Notes: generated from the letters alone by a model not told the origin. A stretch of DNA of 33,440 nt from Tannerella sp. (GCA_031276175.1 JAISNP010000006.1:1-33440), one strand, 5' to 3'; counted from the stretch's first letter, positions 1 to 8,066 are shown. Made by a program: numbers and translations.

Positions 1-1
1 C

Positions 2-163
2 AACAACGACGTGCTGGCACGCACAAACCGCCGATACTGCATCTGTACGGCAATGCTTTTTGACCCTGCCGACCCGCGTTGCCTGACGATCGAGAAAAAA
101 TACGGGATGCCGTCCGACGAAAACCCGCGGGAGAAGGCAAAGAAGCCGGACATTGATATTTAA
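2..163 (+). CDS. C-terminal end of a probable GNAT-family N-acetyltransferase (partial)
   Basis: An open frame enters at the left edge and stops with TAA at 161-163, giving the last 53 residues of a protein. The visible part has a Cys-containing stretch (RRYCICTAMLFDP) and a charged tail ending KKPDIDI. From memory, Bacteroidales carry a GNAT acetyltransferase directly upstream of argG, and its tail has a similar tyrosine-cysteine-isoleucine-cysteine segment. That protein is often proposed to supply N-acetylglutamate for the pathway. The acetyl-CoA-binding core lies outside the window, so the family call rests on this tail and on position. The stop is only 17 bases before argG, which suggests one transcript. 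Confidence 0.55.
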   Translation, partial: NNDVLARTNRRYCICTAMLFDPADPRCLTIEKKYGMPSDENPREKAKKPDIDI

Positions 164-180
164 CAGTACAGTATATACAA

Positions 181-1371
181 ATGAAAAAGAAAGTCGTTTT
201 GGCATTCAGCGGTGGACTGGACACCTCTTTTTGCGCAATGTATCTATCCAGAGAAAAAGGTTACGAAGTATACACGGCGCTGGCCAACACCGGCGGATTC
301 GACGAAGCCGAATGTAGCGCCATCGAAGCGCGCGCGCGCAAACTGGGCGCCGCCGGGCACGTGACCCTGAACATCGAACAGGAATATTACGACAGGAGCA
401 TCAAATACATGGTGTTCGGTAACGTATTACGGAACGGAACCTACCCGATTTCCGTCAGCTCCGAACGTATTTTTCAGGCGCTGGCCATCATCCGCCATGC
501 CAAGGAAATACATGCGGACGCCGTGGCGCACGGCAGTACGGGCGCGGGGAACGACCAGGTACGCTTCGACTTGACGTTTCACGTGCTGGCGCCGGAAATG
601 GAAATCATCACCCCGACGCGCGACATGAAGCTCAGCCGCGAATACGAAATCAACTACCTGAAGGAGCATGGCTACGTTGCGGATTTTGCAAAAATGGAAT
701 ATTCCATCAACAAAGGGCTGTGGGGCACGAGCATCGGCGGAAAAGAGACCCTGTCGTCGGACAGGACGCTTCCCGAAAGCGCCTATCCGTCCCCGCTCCG
801 CGCCGAGGGGAGCGAATCGCTGACAATCGACTTTCGGGAAGGCGAAATATGCGGCGTGAACGGCACGGCGTACGACAGCAAGCCCGACGCCATCCGCAAA
901 GTCGAAGCCATCGGCTCGCGCTGGGCTATCGGACGCGACATGCACGTGGGCGACACCATCATCGGCATCAAGGGGCGCGTGGGCTTCGAAGCCGCAGGGC
1001 CGATGCTGATAATCAATGCGCACAGGCTGCTCGAAAAGCATACGCTTACGAAATGGCAACAGTACTGGAAAGACCAGATTGCCACGTGGTACGGCATGTT
1101 CCTGCACGAGGCGCAGTATCTCGAACCCGTCATGCGCGATATGGAGGCCTTCCTGCAAAGCACGCAGCAGCGCGTGACGGGGCGCGTGTTCCTCACCCTG
1201 AGACCATACCACTACATGCCGGTGGGCATCGAAAGCCCCTTCGACCTGATGAAAAGCGATTTCGGCGTCTACGGAGAAGAACAAAAAGCATGGACGGCCG
1301 GCGATGTGAAGGGTTTCACCAAAATACTCGCCAACCAGATGAAGACGTTTTACAGCATCAAACAGCCATAA
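181..1371 (+). CDS. argG: Argininosuccinate synthase
   Basis: Cytoplasmic enzyme that joins citrulline and aspartate with ATP to make argininosuccinate, the penultimate step of arginine synthesis. The ATP-pyrophosphatase loop AFSGGLDTSF lies at residues 8-17. The conserved HGSTGAGNDQVRFD segment, which contacts citrulline and aspartate, starts near residue 117. The length of 396 residues is normal for the family. The ATG is preceded by A-rich sequence and by no obvious promoter, so it is probably read with the upstream acetyltransferase gene. argC follows 14 bases after the stop, and argD after that, making an argG-argC-argD operon. No argH or argB is in view. Family assignment is secure. Confidence 0.97.
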   Translation: MKKKVVLAFSGGLDTSFCAMYLSREKGYEVYTALANTGGFDEAECSAIEARARKLGAAGHVTLNIEQEYYDRSIKYMVFGNVLRNGTYPISVSSERIFQALAIIRHAKEIHADAVAHGSTGAGNDQVRFDLTFHVLAPEMEIITPTRDMKLSREYEINYLKEHGYVADFAKMEYSINKGLWGTSIGGKETLSSDRTLPESAYPSPLRAEGSESLTIDFREGEICGVNGTAYDSKPDAIRKVEAIGSRWAIGRDMHVGDTIIGIKGRVGFEAAGPMLIINAHRLLEKHTLTKWQQYWKDQIATWYGMFLHEAQYLEPVMRDMEAFLQSTQQRVTGRVFLTLRPYHYMPVGIESPFDLMKSDFGVYGEEQKAWTAGDVKGFTKILANQMKTFYSIKQP

Positions 1372-1385
1372 TCCGTTTGTTCAAA

Positions 1386-2354
1386 ATGATAAAAGCAGGA
1401 ATAATCGGTGGAGCGGGATACACGGCAGGCGAATTGATACGCCTGCTCGTCAACCATCCCGATGTGGAAATCGTTTTTATAAACAGCAACAGCAATGCGG
1501 GAAACCGCGTCACGAGCGTGCACGCAGGACTGTACGGCGAAACGGATTTGCGCTTTTCGCACAACATTCCGCTGAACGAAATCGACGTGCTTTTCTGTTG
1601 CACGGCGCATGGCGACACAAGGAAATTCATGGAAAGCCACGTGCTTCCCGAAAAACTGAAAGTCATCGACCTGAGCGCCGATTACAGGCTCGCTTCGCCC
1701 GACAACCGGTTTGTCTACGGGCTTCCCGAACTGAACAGGCGCGCCACGTGTGCCGCCGCCTGCGTCGCCAATCCGGGATGCTTCGCCACCTGCATCCAAC
1801 TGGCGCTGCTTCCGCTGGCAAAACATCTGATGCTGACGAACGATTTGCACATCCATGCCATCACCGGCTCGACGGGGGCCGGAGTGAAACCGTCGGAAAC
1901 GTCGCATTTCAGCTGGCGCAATGACAACGTCTCCATCTACAAACCGTTTACGCACCAGCATCTCGACGAAATCCGGCAGGGGCTGACAGGCTTGCAACGC
2001 AGTTTCCACCACGACATATGGTTTATCCCTGTGCGCGGCAACTTTTCGCGCGGAATTTTTGCTACGGTCTACACCAAATGCAAGGTAGGACAGGATGAAC
2101 TGCAAAAAATCTACGAAGACTACTACGACGACCATTCGTTTACGTTTATCGTGGACAAGTCGCCCGACCTCAAGCAGGTAACGAATACCAACAAATGCCT
2201 CCTGCACTTGCATAAAAAAGGCGACATGCTGCTGATCACGTCCGTCATAGACAACCTCCTGAAGGGTGCAAGCGGACAGGCGGTACACAATATGAACCTG
2301 ATGTTTAACCTTGAAGAAACGGTCGGACTGCATCTGAAGTCCGGCGCTTTTTGA
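1386..2354 (+). CDS. argC: N-acetyl-gamma-glutamyl-phosphate reductase
   Basis: NADPH-dependent reduction of N-acetylglutamyl phosphate to the semialdehyde, third step of arginine synthesis. The protein has 322 residues from the ATG at 1386. An upstream open stretch in the same frame overlaps argG and is not part of the gene. The N terminus MIKAGIIGGAGYTAGELI is the nucleotide-binding glycine-rich start of the family. The active-site cysteine is Cys132 in NPGCFATC. It starts 14 bases after argG and is followed 39 bases later by argD, consistent with co-transcription. The family is certain from the start sequence and the catalytic motif. Confidence 0.96.
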   Translation: MIKAGIIGGAGYTAGELIRLLVNHPDVEIVFINSNSNAGNRVTSVHAGLYGETDLRFSHNIPLNEIDVLFCCTAHGDTRKFMESHVLPEKLKVIDLSADYRLASPDNRFVYGLPELNRRATCAAACVANPGCFATCIQLALLPLAKHLMLTNDLHIHAITGSTGAGVKPSETSHFSWRNDNVSIYKPFTHQHLDEIRQGLTGLQRSFHHDIWFIPVRGNFSRGIFATVYTKCKVGQDELQKIYEDYYDDHSFTFIVDKSPDLKQVTNTNKCLLHLHKKGDMLLITSVIDNLLKGASGQAVHNMNLMFNLEETVGLHLKSGAF

Positions 2355-2393
2355 GCGCACACGCGTTTCTTCGCACAATTTTAAAAGATTGAT

Positions 2394-3515
2394 ATGAATT
2401 TATTTGATGTATATCCTCTTTTCGACATAGAAATCGTCAAGGGACGGGGATGCCATGTATGGGATGCCGAAGGCAACAAGTATCTGGATTTATACGGCGG
2501 ACATGCCGTGATCTCCGTCGGGCACAGCCATCCCGACTACGTAGAAGCCATAACGAGGCAAGTGAATCAATTGGGATTCTATTCCAATTCGGTTAAAAAC
2601 AGCCTTCAGCAAAAACTGGCGGACAAGCTGGGAACAGCCTGCGGATATGACGACTATTCCCTGTTCCTCATCAATACGGGCGCCGAGGCAAACGAAAATG
2701 CGCTGAAACTGGCATCTTTCCACAACGGGAGAAAACGTGTGGTTTCGTTCAAAAAATCATTCCACGGAAGAACTTCCGCCGCCGTCCGCGTGACGGACAA
2801 CCCCGCCATCATCGCGCCCGTCAACGAAGGATTCCCCGTGACTTACCTGCCGTTCGACATGCCGGAACTCGTGGAAGAGGAACTGAAAAAAGGCGACGTC
2901 TCCTCGGTTATCGTCGAAGGAATACAAGGCGTGGGAGGCATCCGGCTGCCGGAAGACGACTTCCTGAAGTCGTTGCGCAGTCTTTGCACGAAGTATGACA
3001 CCTGTCTGATTCTGGACGAAATACAGTCCGGGTACGGACGCAGCGGAAAGTTTTTTGCCCACCACTATGTCGGCATCCGCCCCGACATTATCACCGTAGC
3101 CAAGGGCATTGCCAACGGCTTCCCGATGGGGGCGGCGCTTATCAGCCCGACGTTCAAACCTTTTTACGGCATGTTGGGCACCACGTTCGGCGGCAATCAC
3201 CTCGCATGTGCTGCGGCCATTGCCGTGCTCGACATCATGGAAAAAGAACAGCTTGTAGAAAATGCCGCCCGCGTCGGGGCATACCTGCTGGACGAATTAA
3301 GACGCATCCCCCGTATCCGCGAAGTACGCGGCAGAGGACTGATGATCGGCATCGACCTCGCCGAACCCGTCAGGGAAGTGAGGAACAGATTGCTTTTCGA
3401 CGAAAAAGTATTCACCGGAGTAGCCGGCGCGAACACCATCCGCCTCCTCCCGCCCCTCTGCCTGACGCAGGACGAAGCGGACGACTTCCTCGCGCGTTTC
3501 CGCAGGGCGATTTGA
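2394..3515 (+). CDS. argD: Acetylornithine aminotransferase (class III PLP aminotransferase)
   Basis: Converts N-acetylglutamate semialdehyde to N-acetylornithine using glutamate and pyridoxal phosphate. It is a fold-type I class III aminotransferase of 373 residues. Visible landmarks are the substrate-loop region FYSNSVKN, the cofactor-binding NTGAEANENALKLA, the aspartate in LILDEIQSGYGR, and the PLP lysine Lys237 in VAKGIANGFPMGA. Placement directly after argG and argC supports acetylornithine rather than ornithine or GABA as substrate. In Bacteroidetes that use succinylated intermediates the same family member acts on the N-succinyl form, so the acyl group is not settled by sequence. A long gene-free repeat region follows. 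Confidence 0.93.
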   Translation: MNLFDVYPLFDIEIVKGRGCHVWDAEGNKYLDLYGGHAVISVGHSHPDYVEAITRQVNQLGFYSNSVKNSLQQKLADKLGTACGYDDYSLFLINTGAEANENALKLASFHNGRKRVVSFKKSFHGRTSAAVRVTDNPAIIAPVNEGFPVTYLPFDMPELVEEELKKGDVSSVIVEGIQGVGGIRLPEDDFLKSLRSLCTKYDTCLILDEIQSGYGRSGKFFAHHYVGIRPDIITVAKGIANGFPMGAALISPTFKPFYGMLGTTFGGNHLACAAAIAVLDIMEKEQLVENAARVGAYLLDELRRIPRIREVRGRGLMIGIDLAEPVREVRNRLLFDEKVFTGVAGANTIRLLPPLCLTQDEADDFLARFRRAI

Positions 3516-3550
3516 GGGCGTTTACCATTTCACCCCTTCCGCAACACACA

Positions 3551-3705
3551 ATGAATATCGGCTTCATTGCCTGACAGCCTGAAAGGACATATACTCATGG
3601 TCCGTTCGGACAAGATTGTCCCGCCTTTCAGGCAGCCGTGGCGGAACGACCTTCCGTGCCGGCGGTCGTCGACTGCCGGTGATGAAGCTTACGGCTTTCG
3701 GCCGA
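3551..3705 (+). repeat. Interspersed element, copy 1
   Basis: The element begins ATGAATATCG with an AATGAA/TTCATT inverted repeat, followed by CTGA and CCTGAAAGG. It ends in GCCGGTGATGAAGCTTACGG followed by CTTTCGGCCG (3675-3704). The same order of blocks recurs at 4153-4273, and the first block also at 13873. The first 24 bases form a miniature reading frame, MNIGFIA and stop. I do not recognise a named family. Confidence 0.65.
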
Positions 3706-3814
3706 TTGAGCGCTCATATACGATATACATATAATAAATTACGCTTTTTTCTCTGCGTACTATGTTTTCGGCAAAAAAAGCATTTTCCTCGAAAAAAACA
3801 GAGTTTTTTTCAAA

Positions 3815-4024
3815 GGGATAAAGCCTGTCCCCATGGGGAAAAAGTTTTTCCCTAAAGGGATAAGATCTGTCCCCATGGGGAAAAAGTTTTTCCCTTAAGG
3901 GATAAGGTCTGTCCCCATGGGGAAAAAGTCTTTTCCTGAAGGGATAGAGCCTGTCCCCATGGGGAAAGAGTTTTTCCCTTAAGGGATAAAGTCTGTCCCC
4001 ATGGAGGAAAAGTCTTTTCCCACG
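3815..4024. repeat. 21-bp-period palindromic array 1 (10 units)
   Basis: Ten contiguous 21-bp units begin at 3815 and every 21 bases to 4004. Two unit types alternate: GGGATAAAGCCTGTCCCCATG-like and GGGAAAAAGTTTTTCCCTTAA-like, so the higher-order period is 42. Unit junctions form 12-bp palindromes, TCCCCATGGGGA at one kind and TCCCTTAAGGGA at the other. A degenerate unit may precede at 3791-3814. Because 21 is a multiple of three, all frames stay open and produce a spurious heptad-repeat frame on the minus strand. Confidence 0.9.
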
Positions 4025-4152
4025 AGCAAAAGGATGATAATTTTTCATTTTTCGCAAAAAAGGATGCAAAAACGGATGTGTGGCAGTGGTAACGATAAAC
4101 GATGAACTATAAACGATGAGCGATGTGGTATGCGCGGTCTGAAATCAATTTA

Positions 4153-4273
4153 ATGAATATCGTATTCATTGTCTGATCGGTCTGAAGGGCTGTATTTTCA
4201 TAATCGCAATGCAGCCGGCTTGCGGTGCGGAAGTCGCCGGCCGCCGATGTTGAGGATTGCGGCCTTCGGCCGG
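4153..4273 (+). repeat. Interspersed element, copy 2
   Basis: It has the same blocks as the copy at 3551: an AATGAATATCG/TTCATT inverted repeat, CTGA, TCTGAAGGGCT, and then GCCGATGTTGAGGATTGCGG followed by CCTTCGGCCG (4243-4272). The last block differs from copy 1 at about eight scattered positions over 30 bases. The first 24 bases read MNIVFIV and stop. The copy sits just upstream of the dnaB promoter. Confidence 0.65.
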
Positions 4274-4324
4274 CGGCAGCGATAAATTTTCTTTCCCGAC
4301 AATAAAAGATTTCAGGGAAAACGT

Positions 4325-4332
4325 TACTTTTG
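4325..4332 (+). promoter_or_regulatory. dnaB promoter, -7 element
   Basis: TACTTTTG matches the Bacteroidetes -7 consensus TAnnTTTG and lies 19 bases before the dnaB ATG. No TTG element is visible at the usual 19-21 base spacing upstream. Confidence 0.6.
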
Positions 4333-4351
4333 TCTTCCCAACAAAACAATT

Positions 4352-5869
4352 ATGGCGGAAAAACAAATGAAAAGAACGACCGGCCGTAAAGCGCCTGTCG
4401 TCGTACAGGTATCGGACGTCGGCAGACTGCAACCCCAGGCCAGAGAGCTTGAAGAAGCGGTACTGGGCGCCATCATGCTCGAAAAAGATGCCTATTTCGT
4501 AGTCAGCGAAATACTCAAGCCCGAATCGTTTTACGAAAAAATACACGAACTGATATATCAGGCCATCGTCGACCTTGCTGTCGGACAGAGGCCGATAGAC
4601 ATGCTCACCGTAGTGGAACAGTTGCGCAAAAACGGCGAACTGGAAACGGTCGGCGGGCCGTTCTATATCTCGCAACTGACGGACAAGGTGGCAAGTACGG
4701 CACATCTGGAATATCATGCGAACATCATAGCCCGGAAATTCCTTGCAAGAGAACTGATACGGTATACGGGCACGATACAGGGCAAGGCGTTCGACGAAAC
4801 CGTCGACGTCGAAGAACTGATGCAGGAAGCGGAAGGCGAACTCTTCAAAATCTCGCAGCGTAACATCAAGAACGAAGCGATTCAGATTAATCCGATTATC
4901 AGGCAATCCATCGACCTGATCCAGAAAGCCGCCGCGCGAAAGGAAGGGTTGAGCGGCCTGAGCAGCGGATTTTCGGCTCTGGACAAAATCACTTCGGGAT
5001 GGCAAAATTCCGACCTTATCATCATCGCCGCCCGCCCCGCTATGGGTAAAACGGCTTTCGTCCTGTCCATGGCTAAAAACATGGCGGTGAACCACAAGAC
5101 ACCCGTAGCCATGTTTTCGCTCGAAATGAGCAACGTGCAACTGGTAAACCGTCTGATCGTAAACGTAACCGAAATATCCGCCACGAAAATCAAGAACGGA
5201 CAACTGGAGCAGTACGAATGGGAACAACTGGATTTTAAAATCAAAGATTTGTACGACGCCCGGATTTACGTGGACGATACGCCCAGTCTCTCGATATTCG
5301 AACTGCGTACGAAAGCGCGCAGGCTGGTGCGCGAACACGGCGTGAAATGTATCTTCATCGACTATCTGCAACTGATGAACGCCAGCGGCATGTATTTCGG
5401 CAGCCGCGAACAGGAAGTCAGCATCATTTCGCGCTCCCTAAAGGGACTGGCCAAAGAGTTGAACATCCCGATTATTGCCCTCTCGCAATTGAACCGTAAT
5501 ATCGAGGGGCGCGTAAATCAGGTCGGCCAGAAAAGCGAAGGCAAGCGTCCCCAACTGGCCGACCTGCGCGAATCGGGCGCCATAGAGCAGGACGCGGACA
5601 TGGTATGCTTTATCCATCGCCCCGAATACTATAAAATCTTGGAAGACGAAAAAGGCAATTCGCTGATCGGGATGGCGGAAATAATAGTAGCCAAGCATCG
5701 TAACGGCGCTACCGGCGAAGTGGTTTTGCGGTTCAAAAGCGAATATGCCAAGTTCATGAATCTCGACGACGACCTGCCCGTGCGTGAATTTTCATCGCGC
5801 ACCATCAACGGGCAAACCGAGACCGACGACCGGTCGCCCATACCGTATTCTTCGCCCTTACCTTACTGA
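4352..5869 (+). CDS. dnaB: Replicative DNA helicase DnaB
   Basis: Hexameric 5'-3' helicase that unwinds DNA at the replication fork and works with DnaG primase. The protein has 505 residues. The N-terminal primase-interaction domain covers roughly residues 25-130 (EEAVLGAIMLEKDAYF onward). The RecA-like ATPase domain follows, with Walker A ARPAMGKTAF around residues 227-236 and Walker B in IFIDYLQLM. The late segment LADLRESGAIEQDADMV is a family hallmark. There is no intein. The C-terminal tail after about residue 480 is low-complexity. The ATG at 4352 is supported by the promoter 19 bases upstream. Confidence 0.97.
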   Translation: MAEKQMKRTTGRKAPVVVQVSDVGRLQPQARELEEAVLGAIMLEKDAYFVVSEILKPESFYEKIHELIYQAIVDLAVGQRPIDMLTVVEQLRKNGELETVGGPFYISQLTDKVASTAHLEYHANIIARKFLARELIRYTGTIQGKAFDETVDVEELMQEAEGELFKISQRNIKNEAIQINPIIRQSIDLIQKAAARKEGLSGLSSGFSALDKITSGWQNSDLIIIAARPAMGKTAFVLSMAKNMAVNHKTPVAMFSLEMSNVQLVNRLIVNVTEISATKIKNGQLEQYEWEQLDFKIKDLYDARIYVDDTPSLSIFELRTKARRLVREHGVKCIFIDYLQLMNASGMYFGSREQEVSIISRSLKGLAKELNIPIIALSQLNRNIEGRVNQVGQKSEGKRPQLADLRESGAIEQDADMVCFIHRPEYYKILEDEKGNSLIGMAEIIVAKHRNGATGEVVLRFKSEYAKFMNLDDDLPVREFSSRTINGQTETDDRSPIPYSSPLPY

Positions 5870-5935
5870 TTTTTCTTTCTCTCTCTTTTCCGTTTCAGGT
5901 CGTGTGACGCACGGAAAGATAAATTTCAGATTGCG

Positions 5936-5974
5936 GAAAAAAATATGAGCGCTTTCCTCTGCGGAAAACGCTCA
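5936..5974 (-). terminator. Intrinsic terminator of the toxin-like module
   Basis: TGAGCG and CGCTCA arms (5946-5951, 5969-5974) enclose a further TTTCC/GGAAA pairing. On the minus strand the hairpin is followed by TATTTTTTT. It lies 32 bases beyond the stop of the 51-residue partner gene. Confidence 0.75.
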
Positions 5975-6006
5975 TCCGGAAATATCTGTTAATGAAGAAG
6001 AACTAT

Positions 6007-6162
6007 TTATAAATCCGTAGCTTTCACACGAAAAATCTGCCCGTTTCTGGCGAACACCAATTCTCCGTTTTCCTCTTTTCTTCTCTTGACCAAACGTTGA
6101 AAAGCTAAACTCGCGCCTTTTACAACGCTTTCTTCAAATTTGCTTAACTCTCGATTATTCAT
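6007..6162 (-). CDS. Small partner protein of the zeta-toxin-like ATPase, 51 residues
   Basis: A short minus-strand frame of 51 residues starts MNNRELSKFEESVVKG and ends GQIFRVKATDL. Its ATG overlaps the end of the upstream ATPase gene by eight bases (ATGAATAA), which implies translational coupling. The sequence has a charged alpha-helical first half (SLAFQRLVKRRKEENG) and then a short strand-like segment (ELVFARNGQIFRV). Small proteins with the pattern of a helix followed by 'x-VxxxNGxIxxV' are commonly encoded next to COG4185-type ATPases. By position it could be the antidote of a toxin-antitoxin pair, but that role is inferred. The gene is followed by a terminator. Confidence 0.75.
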   Translation of the reverse strand: MNNRELSKFEESVVKGASLAFQRLVKRRKEENGELVFARNGQIFRVKATDL

Positions 6163-6730
6163 ATGTTTCTAATTTATTATAAATAACAGCATTAAAAATT
6201 TCTTTCTTTCCGTCTTTGCCTCCTTTGGCAATGATTTCAATCGGAGACAAGGAGTTGTCCGTGATCATCCAGTAATCGCATATCGGCATATACAGCTCGA
6301 AGAGATTCTGGATGCCGGTTCTGTAACGTCGGCGTATTGTTGTTTCGGACACGTTATGGCCGCCTGCAGCCACTCTGTTTTTTACCCTTTCCACAGCCAG
6401 ATCCGGCGTGTTCAGCCAGAAATACAGCAACGTTACGTAATACCCTTTGTCCTGCGCCCCCTGTAACAGTTTGGCAATCGAACGACTTGCCAGAGTAGTT
6501 TCCAAAGCAAACGTTTTTTGCATGGAAATCAACTCCCTGATACGTTTATACATTATCCGGCTTGCCTCCACTGCAACGGCTATACTGTCGGCATTAAAAG
6601 GCGACAATCCCTTTGCAATCTCGTCGGAATTTACGAACTCCTTACATCCTATCATTTCCGGTAGAATCGTATACGAAGCGGTTGTCTTTCCTGCCCCATT
6701 GCATCCGGCTATAATATATAAACTAGGCAC
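6155..6730 (-). CDS. Zeta-toxin-like P-loop ATPase/kinase (COG4185 type)
   Basis: P-loop protein of 191 residues if started at the GTG at 6730. The Walker A motif IIAGCNGAGKTT is at the N terminus. The conserved DEIAKGLSPF and ALETTLASRS segments follow, with an arginine-rich lid region (VSETTIRRRYRTG). These are marks of the zeta-toxin/'predicted ABC-type ATPase' group, whose best-known members phosphorylate UDP-N-acetylglucosamine. Whether this member is toxic or acts on that substrate cannot be read from sequence. The start choice follows the promoter: a TTG seven codons upstream lies inside the -7 element, whereas GTG at 6730 gives the usual family N terminus M-P-x-L-Y-I-I-A-G. The small partner gene overlaps its 3' end. 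Confidence 0.85.
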   Translation of the reverse strand: MPSLYIIAGCNGAGKTTASYTILPEMIGCKEFVNSDEIAKGLSPFNADSIAVAVEASRIMYKRIRELISMQKTFALETTLASRSIAKLLQGAQDKGYYVTLLYFWLNTPDLAVERVKNRVAAGGHNVSETTIRRRYRTGIQNLFELYMPICDYWMITDNSLSPIEIIAKGGKDGKKEIFNAVIYNKLETYE

Positions 6731-6748
6731 AATCCAACATTTTCGCTG

Positions 6749-6779
6749 CAAATATATCCATTATTTTTCACTGACACAA
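6749..6779 (-). promoter_or_regulatory. Promoter of the zeta-toxin-like module
   Basis: On the minus strand TTG (6779-6777), 20 bases, then TATATTTG (6756-6749). This matches the Bacteroidetes housekeeping promoter in both boxes and spacing. It places the transcript start near 6742, about a dozen bases before the chosen GTG. Confidence 0.75.
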
Positions 6780-6810
6780 TTTTCTCGAATTTTTTTTGTG
6801 TTAAATGTAC

Positions 6811-6852
6811 GACAAACCCACGGTTTTGTCCCGAAAACCGCAGGTTTTGTCC
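6811..6852. repeat. Two-unit 21-bp repeat (array 5)
   Basis: Two adjacent 21-bp units, GACAAACCCACGGTTTTGTC-C and CGAAAACCGCAGGTTTTGTC-C, share 15 of 21 positions. Each is partly self-complementary, and CGGTTTT/AAAACCG (6821-6840) pairs across the junction. It lies between the end of hemW and the toxin-like promoter. Confidence 0.6.
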
Positions 6853-6868
6853 TTGAGTATACATTTTT

Positions 6869-7993
6869 TCACGCAATTAACCCCCTTAAGACGGCATCCG
6901 AAACAAACCATCCGTCCGATGAAATCCGAACAGTCCCGGCCGTTTCCGTAAGCAGTTTCCGGCGCAGATAAGGTTCGGACCGGCGGATAAAATAGTCCGA
7001 CTTTTCCTTTCCGAACGTCTCGCGCAGTTCGGACAGCGAAATCCCCCACATCGTGCGGAGACGGGTGATGACATACTCGTTGTAGCGATCTTTTGCCGTA
7101 AGCGTCTCCTTCTCTACGACCGGATTCCGGCGGAGGTATCCGTCGATATAATCCGTCAGCGACGCCACGTTCCATTGCCGTGTACGCGAATCGTACGAAT
7201 GGGCGGCAGGCCCGATGCCGATATACTTCCGTCCCGTCCAGTACGCCGAATTGTGCCGCGCAAAACAGTCCGGCTTGCAAAAGTTCGATATTTCGTAGTG
7301 CAGGTAGCCTGCTTGCGTCAGTATATTAATTAATGTATGGAAAAAGCGTGCGCTCGTTTCATCGTCTACCGGACGTACTGTCCCTGCCTCCATTTGCCGG
7401 TGAATCTGTGTCCCTTTTTCGTATGTCAGGTGATATGCCGAAAGATGCGGTACGTTCGAACGAACGGCTTCGAGCAGGTTTTTCTCCCATCGCGCTTCCG
7501 TTTGGCCGGGCAGTCCGTATATCAGGTCGAGGCTCAGGTTGACGAATCCCGCATCGCGGCAGCGGTCGATGGCTTCGACGGCCTGCCGACTGTTATGCCG
7601 GCGGTTCAGCATCTGCAGGTCTTTGTCGTCAAAACTCTGGATTCCCAGGCTGATGCGGTTGAACGGGAAGGGGCGCAATGTGGAGAGATACGCCTGCGTG
7701 ATGTCGTCGGGGTTCGCTTCCAGCGTGACTTCCGCATCGTGCAATACGTGATAGTGGCGTATGACCGTATCGAAAATTGCCTCGAAATCCTCCGCACGAA
7801 GCAGCGACGGCGTACCTCCTCCGAAATATATTGTCTCAATGGACTCGCCTCCCAAAAACTCCCTGCGTTGCGTCAATTCGCAAACAACAGCCTGTATGTA
7901 TGAAGATCTGTATTTCATTTCCGTCTGGGAAAAGAAATCGCAATACGTACACCGTACGGTGCAAAAGGGTACATGAATGTATAATCCTGCCAT
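6869..7993 (-). CDS. hemW: Radical SAM heme chaperone HemW
   Basis: Coproporphyrinogen-oxidase-like radical SAM protein of 374 residues. It opens MAGLYIHVPFCTVRCTYCDF, with the 4Fe-4S cysteines at 11, 15 and 18. The residue two places after the last cysteine is Phe, as in HemW, whereas true HemN enzymes have a fourth cysteine there. GGGTPSLL (SAM binding) and IGIQSFDD follow, and the HemW C-terminal domain is complete. HemW binds heme and delivers it to membrane hemoproteins rather than oxidising coproporphyrinogen. The start at 7993 places the cluster motif at the expected distance from the N terminus. It is probably transcribed from the weak -7 box at 8066-8059. Confidence 0.92.
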   Translation of the reverse strand: MAGLYIHVPFCTVRCTYCDFFSQTEMKYRSSYIQAVVCELTQRREFLGGESIETIYFGGGTPSLLRAEDFEAIFDTVIRHYHVLHDAEVTLEANPDDITQAYLSTLRPFPFNRISLGIQSFDDKDLQMLNRRHNSRQAVEAIDRCRDAGFVNLSLDLIYGLPGQTEARWEKNLLEAVRSNVPHLSAYHLTYEKGTQIHRQMEAGTVRPVDDETSARFFHTLINILTQAGYLHYEISNFCKPDCFARHNSAYWTGRKYIGIGPAAHSYDSRTRQWNVASLTDYIDGYLRRNPVVEKETLTAKDRYNEYVITRLRTMWGISLSELRETFGKEKSDYFIRRSEPYLRRKLLTETAGTVRISSDGWFVSDAVLRGLIA

Positions 7994-8058
7994 GCGGTTA
8001 TTGTTTGATACCTGACTGTTCGCCCCCGAAAATTTTGCCGGCGGCGTTGCGAAAATAC

Positions 8059-8066
8059 AAAATTAT
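8059..8066 (-). promoter_or_regulatory. Possible hemW promoter, -7 element
   Basis: On the minus strand TAATTTTG matches TAnnTTTG about 65 bases before the hemW ATG. No upstream TTG box is found at normal spacing, so this is tentative. Confidence 0.35.

Larger units (their letters stand above)
3516..4351. other. Gene-free repeat-rich interval between argD and dnaB
   Basis: This 836-base stretch contains no convincing gene. In order it holds one copy of an interspersed element (3551-3705), AT-rich sequence, a ten-unit 21-bp palindromic array (3815-4024), more AT-rich sequence, a second copy of the interspersed element (4153-4273) and the dnaB promoter. A 10-bp inverted repeat (GCCTGAAAGG at 3577-3586 with its complement at 3624-3633) lies within the first element. 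Confidence 0.8.

Noticed and set aside
3577-3633. The 10-bp inverted repeat after argD as a terminator
   Set aside because: The loop is about 37 bases and no T run follows, so it does not fit an intrinsic terminator.
3689-4069. A 126-residue minus-strand frame with 14-residue repeats over array 1
   Set aside because: The frame stays open only because the repeat period is a multiple of three. It has no promoter, and similar heptad frames appear in every 21-bp array in several frames.
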